Shown in pieces: positions 13,236-25,200 of a stretch of 32,840 nucleotides of DNA. Both the position numbers and the translations under genes were made by a program. Source of the stretch: a virus. The notes under the pieces were generated by a model. The model was not told where the DNA came from. It saw only the letters and a program-made list of their open reading frames with translations, and did not search any database. How positions within the stretch are numbered: the first letter of the stretch is position 1; the number at the start of each line of letters is the position of its first letter. The stretch lies in the IMG/VR virus record IMGVR_UViG_3300010160_000148, positions 1 through 32,840 of that record. One strand, 5' to 3'.

Positions 13236-16112
13236 ATGACGTCGCAGGAATTCCTAGCGACTGTGCTACCGACTTCGGGACTATATTGCACCGTAGAAAT
13301 TAGTACAGCTAAAAAAGAACACGTATTTGTAAATACGATTGAAGAGTTGTATAGCAACGCTATACAGTTTGACGAGAAAAAGTACAACACATTTTATGCA
13401 CTAGCTACGTTTGATGGAAAGAAACGCCTTGCTGATAACGCAGTAAAGATCAAGTCGCTGTTCTTAGATATTGATTGTGGAGCAGGCAAAGATTACGCAA
13501 CCAAGAAAGATGCGGCTAATGCACTAGATACGTTTTTAGTAGGTACAGGTTTAGATTTAGTGGGTAATCCGTGGATTGTTTCAAGCGGTGGTGGCCTACA
13601 CGTTTATTTTCCGTTTACCGAAGAAGTAGATATTGCCACTTGGAAACCTGTTGCTGAGAACTTAAAGCGTTTGTGCAAGAAAGAAGGCTTTAACATTGAC
13701 GCTTCGGTAACTGGCGATGCCGCCCGAATCCTGCGTGTACCTGATACACACAACTATAAGCAAGAAAACCCACGCAAGGTTGTTATTAAGGTACAAGGCG
13801 ATATATTTGATTTTCAAACCCTTGCAGACCACCTTAGAGAAGCGATTGGGGTTGCCGCATACGAAGACCTACCAGCCCTACAACTGCCCGGAAACCGCCC
13901 TAAATTAGCCCCAAATGCCAATAGCGTTAAGCTAATGGAAAATAGCGTTACATTCTTTAAAACTATCGGGAGTAAGTGTGGTCAGATTAACTACTACCGT
14001 GAACATGCGGCAGAAGACGGCATGGAACCCTTGTGGCGAGGTATCCTCAGCCTAGCTAAATCGTGCGCTGATGGGGTGGAAGAAGGCTTGGCACTATCAG
14101 CTATGCACCCCTATGATTTAGACCGCCATAACACCAAATGGAACGCTATCAAAGGCCCATATAAATGTCTCAAACTAGACGAGGCAAACCCCGGTGTCTG
14201 TACCAACTGCCCACACTACGGCAAGATCACAACACCTCTCATGCTAGGGCGGGAAATCAAGGTAGACAACGCTCCAAAAGAAGTTGTAGTCGATCGGACA
14301 CAAGAGAAAGAAATCTCAGCTAATTTGAACGATGAAAACGAGCCAGTTAAGATTACACGCCCAACTCCACCTAAAGGATTTGGCTTTGGCGCTAGTGGTG
14401 GTGTGTTTATGGATAGGATGGTGGAGGACGAACAGGGCGGTAAATCAAGAAAACAGGTCATGCTTCTCCCTTACGATTTGTTTGCAGTAGATATTCTCAA
14501 TAATAAAGGAGATCACATCGTTCACCTAATGGCTTTTAGACCTGATGGTGCGATAGATGTTTTAATCCCTCAGAAATCCATTGTCAGTAAAGAAGAAACC
14601 GTCAAAGCGTTAGCCAATCAAAACATCATTGCCGCCTTTGGTGCTGGTAATGACAAGAACTTATTCGACTATGTGCGTGGCTGTGTGGAGTTTATTAGCG
14701 CCAATAAGAAGGCTATACCTATACCAAGTAGTTGTGGCTGGCAAGAAGACGAAACCTTTGTATATAACAGCCGTATCTTTGCACCTAACGGCACAGAAAT
14801 ATATGTACCAACCCCAGCATTAGATAACATCAACCAGTATACCAAACCAACTGGCACGCTAGATAACTGGAAGAAAGTTTTTAACATGCTGATTGCTAAG
14901 GGTGAGTGGCAAGTTTTGGCTATGTCTTTAGTTGGTCCAGCATCCATCCTGATGGAATTTACAGGGTACAACGGCTGTGTATACCACCTTGGTTCTTCTA
15001 AATCAGGTATGGGTAAGTCGTTGGCGCTTGAATTAGCGGCTAGTTTCTTTGGTCATCCTGAGCGGTATCGTGTAACGCAGAGCACGTCTATTGTTGCATC
15101 GCAACAGCGTCAGGGTTTACTGAACAGCTTGCCGTTTATTATTGACGAGACCACCAACAAGAGTCGTGATGACTTTGAGTGGTTGCCTGAGTTCTTGCTA
15201 GATTTAACGCAAGGTAAGGGCAAAGACCGCATGAAGCAGGGCTCTAACGAAGAGCGGATTAACGACACTACATGGAAACTACTGGTGCTCTTCTCATCCA
15301 ATACGCACGTCATGGACTTCCTATCAGGCGCACGTAAACACGCATCACAGGCTGAGATGTTCCGTATTTTAGAATTGCAGATGAACAAGAAGCTGAAGTG
15401 GACACCCGAAGAAGCAAAAGCATTGTCGCTCCTTAAAAATAATTTTGGTGTAGCAGGTCGTGAGCTAATACGCTGGATAGTCAAAAATAGAGCTGTTGCC
15501 AAACAAGTATTGGAAGAAACCAAAACCAAACTAAAGGTAGAGTTTGAATCGAATGAGGACGAGCGCTACTGGACTGCGGGTAATAGCTGCATCATCGCTA
15601 TTGTGCAACTGCTTGGTAAAAAATATGCCAACATTATCGACATCCCAGTTAAGCCTATCGTAGAAGTTCTGCGCATGATGGTGTACAGCGCCCGTGGGAT
15701 TATCCATAGTAGTGAGCGTACGGCTGAGGATGTATTGAACGCCTACACCCGTGAGTATTTTGGTAAGTTTGTAATGGTCAAGCTATCTGTTGAAGGTAAA
15801 TTAATAGCTAGTTTGGGTGGCACAGAAGCAGTAGACGAGTCGCTTACCCGATCTGATATTGCTGGGCGTGTAGAAAGAGGCTTCACACCGGGGCACATTG
15901 ACTACTACATTGAAGAGCAATTGCTTAAACAGCACTGCGTATCAATGAGTTTCGGCTACAAGGATTTCAAAGAAGCGATTGAGGTTATGCCCAACTACAA
16001 AGTTAAATACGTGCGCAAGGACTTGTTATCCAAGACTCGGGGTCCTACCATGCGGGTTAACGTCATGCAGATTACTAGACCGATAACGCCTGACGACAAT
16101 GAAGAAGATTAA
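13236..16112 (+). CDS. Primase-helicase: archaeo-eukaryotic primase fused to DUF927-type ATPase
   Basis: The 958-aa replication protein combines primer synthesis with a motor. The N-terminal primase (AEP) domain shows motif I SLFLDIDCG with D78/D80, motif II SSGGGLHVYF (116-125, with H122), and motif III DAARILRVPD (161-170). A zinc-type set follows: C311, then C322-x2-C325-x-H327. From about 380 to 720 there is a DUF927-type region with a Walker A-like loop GSSKSGMGKS (586-595), Walker B-like FIIDE, and a sensor-like LVLFSSNTHV. The rest is a helical C-terminal part. It likely acts with the family A polymerase and the SSB-like protein as the replisome core. The start is 9 nt after AAAGG. The overlap of 14 nt with the next gene suggests coupling. 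Confidence 0.88.
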   Translation: MTSQEFLATVLPTSGLYCTVEISTAKKEHVFVNTIEELYSNAIQFDEKKYNTFYALATFDGKKRLADNAVKIKSLFLDIDCGAGKDYATKKDAANALDTFLVGTGLDLVGNPWIVSSGGGLHVYFPFTEEVDIATWKPVAENLKRLCKKEGFNIDASVTGDAARILRVPDTHNYKQENPRKVVIKVQGDIFDFQTLADHLREAIGVAAYEDLPALQLPGNRPKLAPNANSVKLMENSVTFFKTIGSKCGQINYYREHAAEDGMEPLWRGILSLAKSCADGVEEGLALSAMHPYDLDRHNTKWNAIKGPYKCLKLDEANPGVCTNCPHYGKITTPLMLGREIKVDNAPKEVVVDRTQEKEISANLNDENEPVKITRPTPPKGFGFGASGGVFMDRMVEDEQGGKSRKQVMLLPYDLFAVDILNNKGDHIVHLMAFRPDGAIDVLIPQKSIVSKEETVKALANQNIIAAFGAGNDKNLFDYVRGCVEFISANKKAIPIPSSCGWQEDETFVYNSRIFAPNGTEIYVPTPALDNINQYTKPTGTLDNWKKVFNMLIAKGEWQVLAMSLVGPASILMEFTGYNGCVYHLGSSKSGMGKSLALELAASFFGHPERYRVTQSTSIVASQQRQGLLNSLPFIIDETTNKSRDDFEWLPEFLLDLTQGKGKDRMKQGSNEERINDTTWKLLVLFSSNTHVMDFLSGARKHASQAEMFRILELQMNKKLKWTPEEAKALSLLKNNFGVAGRELIRWIVKNRAVAKQVLEETKTKLKVEFESNEDERYWTAGNSCIIAIVQLLGKKYANIIDIPVKPIVEVLRMMVYSARGIIHSSERTAEDVLNAYTREYFGKFVMVKLSVEGKLIASLGGTEAVDESLTRSDIAGRVERGFTPGHIDYYIEEQLLKQHCVSMSFGYKDFKEAIEVMPNYKVKYVRKDLLSKTRGPTMRVNVMQITRPITPDDNEED

Positions 16113-16290
16113 GGTGCATTACCCGTGGCAGAAGCTAGAACTTAAACAGAAGTTTTTTATACCAACATTGCGGTTAGAAGAAACAAAAAGTGAGGGGCTT
16201 AGCGCCGCCACTCACTACCGCATTATAGGTAAAGCCGAGTTTGGTACCGTACAAGGTAAGCTCGGTGTTTTGTTTACTCGCGTTCGCTAA
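16099..16290 (+). CDS. Hypothetical small protein at the convergence point (63 aa)
   Basis: The 63-aa basic protein (MKKIKVHYPWQKLELKQKFF; GLSAATHYRIIGKAEFG; a final GKLGVLFTRVR) looks like small phage proteins with the pattern 'G.FFVP.......GL..A....R..G.GVLF.R' that end replication blocks; its role is unknown. It overlaps the primase gene by 14 nt and its final 17 nt overlap the 3' end of the giant gene on the other strand. It is the last gene of the plus-strand block. Confidence 0.6.
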   Translation: MKKIKVHYPWQKLELKQKFFIPTLRLEETKSEGLSAATHYRIIGKAEFGTVQGKLGVLFTRVR

Positions 16291-19200
16291 GAAGTTCTTT
16301 AGATAGCTCGATTCTTTCTTTACGAACTTCATCAAGCTGACGGCGTTTATCAGGACCTGACAAGTTAGGGTCAGATTTAATCTCCCGCTCTTCTTTAGCA
16401 AGCTGACCCATTTTTTGTTTAAATTGACCAGCTAAAGGAGCAAGGCTTAACTCATCGGCAAAGCGGTCAGCGTAGGCACCTGCTTCTTTATCACGCCCTT
16501 CTTCTTCCAGCTTTTTATATGTCTGACCAGCACGGTTAATAGCTTCTATATCTTTATACGCACGGTTAATGAGACCACTAGCATCTTTAGATTGAAATAA
16601 AGAACCGATAACAGGCATTTCACTTGCACGAGCAGTTGGTTTTTCACCGGCAGCGCTACCAAATAACGGATTAGTCATAGAAGCAAGCGCCAAAGGCAAG
16701 CCACCTGTATAACCACGCACCATGTATTCAAGCTGAACAGGCGACAAGTATTCGCCCAAGAATGGAATTGAACCCGTGCCTTTACCAATAAACTTGGCAA
16801 GTTCGGTTGTATTAGAGTTAAATCGCTCAGAAGGATCAACACCAGCAAGACGATCGCCAACAATGCTGCGACCTGTGTAGAACGAGTAATCAGCAATAAT
16901 TTCAAGCGGTGCTTTTATAGCTTGTGGTATAGAAGTAGGACCAATCGGTATAGAGTTCTGAATCATTTTACTCAAGGCTTTTACCGCTTCTTTAGCAGTT
17001 TTATCGCCGCGCATTACGTTTACAATAGCTTCCGGTAACGCCTTGAACGGAATGCCCAATTCAAATGGAATAGGTACACGAACTGGCTCATCAATACCCG
17101 GTACATACACAAACCAATTGTTATAGCGCTCGTCGTCATTAGCGTTTTGGTAAGCCTCGTCCTCGCTCATTAATAGAGCGTAAGCCATAGACATACCGAA
17201 CATCAGCATGCCACGCTGCCATATTTTTTGTTTAATGCGTAGCTTATCTTGGAAAGTAGCTTTTCCTGTAAACGCGTTGTACAACACGTTCAGACCTTGA
17301 ATCTGTGCGTTCATGAACGGCACCATTGTAGATAGCAAAAACAAGCTAGACGAGGTACCACGCTGAGTAAATGGCATTGTTTCGTAAGTAGCCAACGCCG
17401 CTTCCATTTCAGATAAGCCTTGTTTACGGAAACTGTTAAATGCAACTTCACGAGTAGCAGCATCACCCTGTGCTGCTAAAGCATCTGCTTTAGCTAAATA
17501 CGATTCCCAACCACCCTTACCGCTAGTAATTTGGAGAAGAATTTTTTGCATGTCTTCTGATGTACCAGTAAACACGTTGCTGCTTACTAAACCTAAACGC
17601 TCAATCTCGCTAGTGCCAACCTCACCACGACGCATTCTGCCAATAGATTTACCCATTGCTTTAAGGGAAGTTAAAACAGGAATAGTGTTAACGCCGCTAG
17701 CCATAGTAGCTGTGAACGGATCACGAATAATCTGACGTGCAGCATAGACTGGACTTCTAGTTACCCATGACCGTAGAGTACGAGCAAAAAAGCCCATGCT
17801 CTTGACCAGCGATGGAACGCTCGTGTTAACGCCAGCTAAACCTTGAACCAAATACTCAGAAGGAATACCAGTAGATTCGGTGTTAACAATAACATGGCGG
17901 AAGCCGTCATCTTTATCATTAATTGGCTGCACGCTAAAACGAATTACTTTATCACTAGCTGGGCCTTTACCCGGACGTATTTTTATTCCTGATTCGCCTC
18001 TAGCATCTACCAAACCTAATTCAGCTAAAGTAAACGCGACGTTACGAGAGGCTAGATTGTGCAACGCCATATCAATCAACAGATTAGTGTTCTGCAACGC
18101 ACCGGTGTAGATGTCAACAATGCGCTCGTCACCACCAACTAATTCTTTTAAGTAAGGCTGATCTTTTAAGTTACCAATACGCACACGATCAGCGCCACCT
18201 AAATCAAGCATTACGTTACCGTTTTCTTCTGTACGGTAGAATGGCACGTAGTCATCATTCTTAACTAGGTCAATAGCTTTGTTTTTAGGGAGAGCGCCGG
18301 TTTGAACCAAAAAGTTCATTAGGTCACGGTTGTATTGGTCATATACCTTATCGGCTTCAGCAAAACCTCTACGTAGGGTTTCATTACCAGCAACAAGAGC
18401 ATCAACTTCCTTGAGCATCTTAGACATCTCTTGCGGGTTTTTAAAGTTTAATTTCTCTACGCCTACATTCTTAGCACGTTTACTAATACGATACAGGCTA
18501 TATGCGTTACGAATACCTTCTGCATTACCCCAACCAATCTTGCCTAAAATTTCAGCAAGTTTTTTTATGTTAGCGCCGGATTTAGACTCTACCACGAGCC
18601 CCTTACCGCCTTTTTCTTGGCGAACTACGGGAACACCGATAGTTAATGCATTGCCAGAAACAGTAAAACGCTGATTGTGTTGAGATATATAGTACTTAGC
18701 TTGATTAGCCAACAACGAGTTTTTCATGCCTTTAATTTCAAGCACTTTTTCAAAACTAGCTGAACCGGCTACCAACTTCTGTTTAAGGTACAAACCAATA
18801 TTTGGTGGGAACAAGCGGTCTTTTAACGGGGCTTGTTTAGCCATCATCATGTCGGCACCACGGGCAATTATTGCACCGCCCGGACCATAAGTAGCTTTAC
18901 CACCTTTTAATTGATACTCGCCATCACGCCCTTTATATATACCGGGGGCAATCTTTTCAGAATTGCGAGCATCCCGAAGCAACTTGTAAACGTCAGTTGT
19001 GTTGATGTCTAGGTCAATACCCATCTTACGCAAGGCAGCACGGAACGCACCAACCAAGGCTTTAATAAACTCATTGGCTTTCTGAATAAAGTTTTTATCA
19101 GGTCTAGCTTCAGCAGTATGTGCAATAACCTCACGTAGGGCTTTAGCTTGGGCAAACTCTTCAGACTTGCCAGCTTGTTTAGCAGCCGTGTAAGCGGCAA

Positions 19201-22200
19201 GAGCTTCTTCTCCAACACCTAATTTATCAGCTAGCTTAGCTACGCTACCGTTCTGAGCAATAACTTTCCTAGCCAGCGCATCCATACCGGCCTGCCCAAG
19301 AACGCCTTCAACACCCAAGTGACCTGTAATTTCGTGCGCTAGTGTGCGCTCTACGTCTTTAATATCAGCGTGGTTATTAGCCACAATAAAGACTGTGCCG
19401 TCAGGCATTACACCGCCACGAACACCATCAATCTCTGTATCTGTATAGCCGCCGTTTGCAATAGCGCCACGTAATGTAGGCGTTAGCTTTTCAAGAACAA
19501 TAACCTTGAGCCCTTTTGGTAGCTTAAGTTTGTCAACAACACGCTGTACAACGGATGAAGACACGCCTTCTCCAGTAATCGGCTTTTCAATACGTGGGTC
19601 CCAATCACCACGCATGCCTTCTTCCAAGCCTTTGAAATCGTCCATGCTGATCTTGGCATCTTCAATTTCATTAGTCCAAAAATCAAGACGCTGTTTTTCC
19701 GCTCTGCGGATAAATTTTGTAAACTCAGCTTCAGTAATACCAACAGCTTTATACCCTGCCTCTACAACAGCGTTTTCATCAAGCGCTTTCTTAAACTCTT
19801 TGGCAAGAATTTTTTCTTTTTCACGACCCTTAGCATTTTTAATACGCTCTGCTTGGTTTTTACCAGCAGTAGTTTTAGCAAACTTTTCTTCTTCGCTAAG
19901 CGGTTTTTGTAGTTTGTTTTCGTTTACCGCAACTCGTTGTTTGTACTCTGTAGCTTTTTCTTCTATATAACTTGCAGCGTTTCTGCCCAACGCTTCAGCG
20001 TTTGCAAGTATTTCTTTTTCAGCGTCAGTTAACTCGTCGCCGTGTTTATCTAAAAACTTTTTGTCCGCTTCTTTAAGTTTTGCTCCAGTAGCTTTTGTTT
20101 CAATTAAGTCTTGCTTTTTACGAAGCCTATTTACTTCATTATCTCGTTTGCTTTCAAACGTAGATTTTTTATACAACCTATCAGCCGCTTCACGTTTAAT
20201 CTGACCGCGGTTTCTAAGAACCTCAAAATCAGCGTTAGTAATAACATCAAGTTCTGCCTGTAGTGACTGCCTTGCAATACGAATTTTGTCGTTAGCTGCG
20301 TTAATAGTTCTCTTTTGAGCAGTTGTAGCGTCTTTAGGCGCTTTTTTAATTTCTTTTGCGTTAGCTGCATCAAGTTCTTTTTGAACTTCCTCTTGCCTTT
20401 TATTACGCTGTTTAGTAGTAATAACATTTTTACGGCGTTCAATAGCACGGCGGCTTTCTTCTGTCTGCTCAGCTTGAAGCGCTTTACGTTCTTCTTCAGC
20501 TTCAATAGAACCTTTTGGACCAACTTCTTTTTTAGCTCGGCGTACAATTCCCATACGAGCAGCATCCTCTTCAGACGCTCTACGGATAGTAGCAATGTCT
20601 TTAAGAATCGCTTTGCCTTCGGGGGATTCTGATTCTACTTTAGATAGCTGAATAAACAAATCGCCAAGTTCACCCGGTTTAGTGCCAAGGCTTTCATTTT
20701 CTGCATATTTACGCGTTTTAATAACTTCGTTAGCATACGCTTCTTTAGCTTTTTGTACAGCAGCAGCCCGTTCATTTTCGGACTTACCAATCTGTTTATC
20801 AGCGGCGTCAATGGCTTTAAACAATTTACGCATTACTGTAACTTTTTTACTTATGTTAATAAACGACAGGTTACTTAACACAGTTTGCGTTACAACCGCT
20901 TGAACTTTTTTACCGGGTAAACCAAGACCTACTTTTTGACGACCTTCTTGTTCGCTACGCTTAAGTATTTTGGATGTGCGCTCTCTATCACCGCCTACTT
21001 CTTCTGCACGAGCAGCACCAGCTTCAGCTTGTTTTTTAGCGTAATACTCACCACGAGCTTTTTGGTAAGTAATAGAAGCATCTAAATAATCTGCATTGTT
21101 TGCTTTAAGTTGATCAAAAAACTGTTTAAAGTCAGCATCTAGTTTTTGTTTGGCGGCGCTTTCGGCGGTAGCAATGGTTTCTTTTACTTGTTCAATTGCT
21201 TTATTAACGTCTGCAGTAGTATCTGCGCGCAGCTCATCGGCTTGTTTACGTAGCTTATCGGCTTTACGTCGCAGGCTCTTATTAATAAGAGTTTCACCCC
21301 TAGGTAATGGACCAACACTTAAAGAAGACGTAATCTCAGTATTAGCTTCTAGTTCAGCAGCAGCGGCTTCTTTTTCTTTTTTAGTGGCTTCAATTACTTT
21401 ATTAAAAAACGACGTTTTTTCTTCTTTGCCGCCAGCAATATCCCGCATAAAATCAAGAGCGGTTTGTTTTTGTTTGTTAAAGTCATCAAGAATAGCTTTG
21501 GATTTGCGTACTTCTACAGGGGTAAAAATACGTAGGGCTTCGCCCAAACCACGCAAAATACCACGGGTAGATTCTAAAAAGTCATTGGCAATATTGCGTA
21601 GCTTGGACAGTTCTTTTGGCTCGCCATCAATCTCGGGCATGCTTTCAGCGGTAATCTCTGGGGCTTCAACAAGTGGAGCACGCTCAGAACCAAACGACTG
21701 TTTAAGTTTATCAAGAGTATCCCTAATGTCGATACGCTCTTGTTCACGCATACCGGTGCGAATCTCGCCTTTACCTTCTTTTTCGCCACGCACAAACTCG
21801 GCTTTAGCAGCGTCGTATTCTTTATTGGCTTCTTTAATAGAAGTGGTTAAACGGTCGATCTGTTTTTTGTAAGTAGAAATAACGCTTCTATCGCTGGCAG
21901 TATTGATCTTGTCTTCAAGATCGTTCTTTTTATCAATCAGCGTATCTAGGTTATTGCGAATCTGTTCAATTTGCTTGTTGGCTTCGCCGTAGTTTGTAAC
22001 AATATCTTCGTCTGTTAAACCAGACTTACCAATAGCTTCAACGTATTGTTCGTAGGCAGTCTTGTCACCAAAGTTAAAGCCGGCATCTTTAAAGGCTTTA
22101 GATATAGCGGTTTCTTCTGCAGTCTCAGGGGCCCGTTGCAGTTCAGCACGCCAACCAGTAGCTCTAGCAGCTTTACTTAACAACAACTGCTCAACAACAG

Positions 22201-25200
22201 TGGCAAATTCTTCTTGCTCTTGGCGAGTCATGTCCTCTTCTTTACGGCTACGACGACCAATATTAATATCAGAAATAGCCGCCATAATAAGCGTATCTAC
22301 ATCGTTGCGAATACCACGTAAGATTAACGGACGAGACTGACCTTCAAGAGTAGTTTCGGTAGCAGCAGCGCCACCCATAAACTCGCCTTTGCGAAGCTGG
22401 TCAATGGCATCTTGAATTTCAGTAAGAGCTGTGCCTTCTTTAGCAGCACCAACAACACGTTCACCTTTAGCTCCACCTTCTGGTAAGCGTGAGGTTTTCT
22501 TAACTTTAGCTAGCTTAGCGTTTGCATTAGCAATACGGGTTTGTAAGCGCTTAATTTCGCTAGGAGCAGTTGCTTCTTTAAGTTGGCCCTCAAGAGTCTC
22601 AATATCAGACTCAATGCGCAAGTATTTAGGTACTTTGCCTTTTGCCCGTAACGGAAGTGTAGCGTCAAGAATTTCGTTCTCAAGACGCGCTTTACGTTTC
22701 TCGAGTCTATCTAAAAAGTCTTTTTGCGCTGGATTTTTTAAAGCGCTATGGGATTTCTTAGCAATATTTAATTTTGCAATTCTGTCTTTTGCCCAATATA
22801 CATCTTTTTCAGAAGACTCTTTGTTATCAACAATGGCTTGTTGCGCTTTTATGTTTGCGTCAATTTCTGCAAGCGCTTTCTTTTTAATACCAGCTAAATC
22901 AAACCCTTCTGATACACTTACTTTTTCATTATCAATGCGCTTCTTTTCTGCTTCAGCAGTAGTAATTGATTTTTGCGCAGCTTTTTTATCGACTTCAGAT
23001 GCTGTTTTACGAGCAATGGTTGCTTTTGCTTTTTTAATTGTGCGGTTTAAACGGGCTTTTTCAGCTTTTTTATCTGCTTCGTTTTGTTCGTCGTAACCAA
23101 GCAATCTGTTAATTTCAGCTAGTTCAGCCCTAACTTTTGCTATATGCGTTGGTGTGTATTCGCCAACTGGCAAGTCAGGTTTAAATAGCTTTTGCGCTGC
23201 AGGAATTTCAGCTTGACGATAACGTAACTCTCTACGGCTTTCTACTTTAGATTTGGGTAGCGTGCCCGGCTCAACAGCAGCATTTTCACTTAACTTTTCA
23301 AACAACTGTTCTAAATAAGGGGTGCGTGGATCAGCAGGCAAATCCATCTTATTCTGCTCTGCAGTGGCGCGATCTCTTTCAATCTCGTCAAGTTTATCTG
23401 CAACTTCTTTGCGTAGAATTGCTGCTTCTTGTGGGTCGCTAAACGACCACTTGCCGTTTTTACCAGCGCTTGTTGTTAAGCCAAGGAGTTTTGCAGAAGT
23501 GTTATATAGATTACCTTTGTCAATTTCTTCAGCCACTTTCTGGACTGTATCCATTTCACCAAAAGCTCTTTGCCGTTCGCTTGCTGCAGCCCCTAAACCA
23601 GCAAGGCGGTTGTTGGTCATTTCATTAGCTCTGAGTTCGTACTCAGCCATATCAATTGGCTCGCTAATTTCTTCTTCGCTAAGTATTTCAAACTTGCCAG
23701 TCTTTTTGTTGTACTTAACTGGGCCTTGCAGGCGCTCTTCTTGTTTCTGCGCTAGTGCTTGGCTGGCTGCGGTTTCTTCTTTGCGCTGAGATACTTGTGT
23801 GTTTAACTCGTCTATTTTAGTCTGCGCATCTTTAATAGACTGAATAAGTTCTTTACGTTTATCTGAAGTTAAGTTAGCGTCTTCACTAGCTACTGCTAGT
23901 TGGTTTTGCGCTTTCTTTAAGGCGCTGTTGGCACTCTTTAACTGTGCTTCAGGAGTACGTACGTTTATACCAGCACGTTGTGCAATCTCGGATAGCTGTT
24001 GCAGTTCAGCGCTTTTCTTATCAAGTAAGTCCCCAAAAGTTTCAGCTTGTTGGATGTTGCTATTTTTCATAGCGTCTTGCAGTTTTGTTTGCAAGTAGTC
24101 TACTGTGCTAGCTAAGCCTTGATGTTCTTTAATAAAGCCTTGCGAATCTTCTTTAACCTTTTGAGCCTGCTCGTTTTTAGCAGATTCCTGTTCTTCTTGA
24201 GCTTTTCTTTCAGCAATAGCTTGGTCAATACTAAACGCCTGCGTTTCTTCGGCTGGAGCGCCAGCAGTTTTTAACTCGCCAACAAGACCTTTGAGCTGGG
24301 CTTGAAGGTCTTTAATTTCTTTCTTGCCTTCATCAACCGCTTCTTTATCTAGGCGGGGGTCTTTAAGAACAGACTGGATCTGAGTAATGCGCCCTTGTAT
24401 GTCGTTGCGTTGGGTTTCAAGTTCTGCACGGTATTCTGGAGTTTGTTTGCGTGCTTCTTCTGCAGCGGATGTTGCTTCATCGCGTTTTGTTTGTTCTTTT
24501 AAAAGAACATCTTTAGCTTCACCACGTTTACCAGCAACACCAAACGGAGAGGCAATACCACCTAATACAGCGCCACCAACAAAACTTTCAAGGTACTCTT
24601 TACGGGCTTGTTCGTCAGCAATGTTTAAGCCAGCTTGTAAACGTTCAAAAAACTGTTGCCCTGCTTCTGTAGCGCCTTCAATACCAGCAATCTTTGCGCC
24701 ACCAGCAATGTAATGCCCAGCAGTTTTTACTGTGCCTGCTTCAATAATTTTTTTAGCCGCTTGTTCTGAAAGCTCAACACCAGCAGACTTAAATATTTTT
24801 TGTACGCCCGGCAAATACCTAAAACCAACTACGTCTAACGCAGCTTGCGGGATAGCGGCTGCAACTGCTTTGCCTAGGCTAGCTTCTTGTAATGATTGCC
24901 CTTCTTGTAGATCACGAGATAGGTTTGATCCTGTGAATTGTAGACCAGACGCTAAACCGGCAAGACCTGCACCTGCCGCAATTGGAGCGCCACCTAAAGC
25001 AGCCGCACCACCAACTGCAATAGGAGCCGCCATATACGGTAACGAACCACCCAGTAACTCACGGGCTTTTAAAAATGGCGCTTCAGACCAACTTTCTTTA
25101 GTTGGTTTGTAAATACGCGCGGCTTCGGCTTGACGTTCTTTTTGGTACTTTTCGGCTTCGCCTATGTCCATTAAACCAGTTTTACCGGCTACAGCAGCAA

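Noticed and set aside
21150-23096. Long plus-strand ORFs (240 and 221 codons) inside the giant gene
   Set aside because: Ser/Ala/Arg-rich translations opposite a strongly coding strand, with no ribosome sites and no protein-like motifs; they are antisense shadows.
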